Assembly (NCBI RefSeq): GCF_003415675.1
Contig: NZ_QFZK01000022.1
Location: 1 to 51,204, forward strand
Source of the DNA: Rhodoferax lacus
GTDB lineage: Bacteria; Pseudomonadota; Gammaproteobacteria; Burkholderiales; Burkholderiaceae_C
Direction of reading: 5' to 3'
Length of the DNA: 51,204 nt
The position numbers and the translations under genes are program-made. The notes below the pieces were generated by a model, which was not told where the DNA came from, searched no databases, and saw nothing but the letters and a program-made list of their open reading frames with translations. Below, one piece after another: positions 51,148 to 51,204 of this stretch (within the stretch, counting starts at the first letter, position 1; each line of letters starts with the position of its first letter).

Positions 51148-51204
51148 GGAGACTATGAATCAAGTGTCGACAGTGGCGCGCCCTCGCCGGCGTGAGTACA
51201 GCGT

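Overview
The window looks like chromosomal DNA of a betaproteobacterium, most likely order Burkholderiales and family Comamonadaceae (Rhodoferax/Polaromonas-like). This is inferred from the GC-rich coding style and from gene families with strong resemblance to that group. No 16S or other decisive marker is present. Positions 1 to about 47.4 kb are GC-rich and tightly packed, with many ATGA/GTGA start-stop overlaps. From about 47.4 kb to 50.3 kb the DNA becomes clearly AT-rich, as is common in exchanged surface-polysaccharide loci.

Layout. (1) 0-2.6 kb: the start of etfB, an intergenic region with a perfect 16-bp palindrome, an MscS-type channel and a class II-like histone-deacetylase-family amidohydrolase. 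(2) 2.6-9.6 kb: a MoxR / DUF58 / TgpA-type transglutaminase cluster, interrupted after moxR by a non-coding element of about 0.3 kb whose ends are long G/C hairpins in inverted orientation, then mltB and a DUF2628-SPOR envelope gene. (3) 9.6-19.2 kb: an HDOD gene and an alpha-E plus circularly permuted ATP-grasp pair on the minus strand, then comEC, then a divergent 1195-aa transglutaminase/DUF2126 protein. The last three families usually travel together. (4) 19.3-25.3 kb: csaA, a hicAB toxin-antitoxin pair, tRNA-Arg(UCU), and the stress operon prkA-yeaH-spoVR. (5) 25.3-27.9 kb: a small P-loop kinase, vapBC, a scrapyard of gene fragments, and an mntA-hepT toxin-antitoxin pair. (6) 27.9-42.9 kb: sbcDC and recCBD, so all the large ATP-dependent double-strand-end nucleases lie in one 15-kb block. 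(7) 43-51 kb: an exopolysaccharide region with yjbE, yjbF and one giant gene that appears to fuse YjbG/GfcC, YjbH and a PAP2 phosphatase, then an acetyltransferase, two methyltransferases and a glycosyltransferase that runs to the window edge and may be frameshifted.

Most notable observations: the triple fusion YjbG-YjbH-PAP2; the mntA-hepT module lying between an intact sbcC 3' end and an 82-bp imperfect direct copy of the same sbcC segment, next to a cupin gene remnant; the hairpin-ended miniature element between moxR and its usual partner; and the split arrangement of the ATP-grasp/alpha-E/transglutaminase genes around comEC. Two unrelated transglutaminase systems lie within 16 kb. I found no CRISPR array, rRNA operon, recognisable transposase, prophage or integrase.

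All calls rest on reading the sequence and recalling family features. No database search was run.
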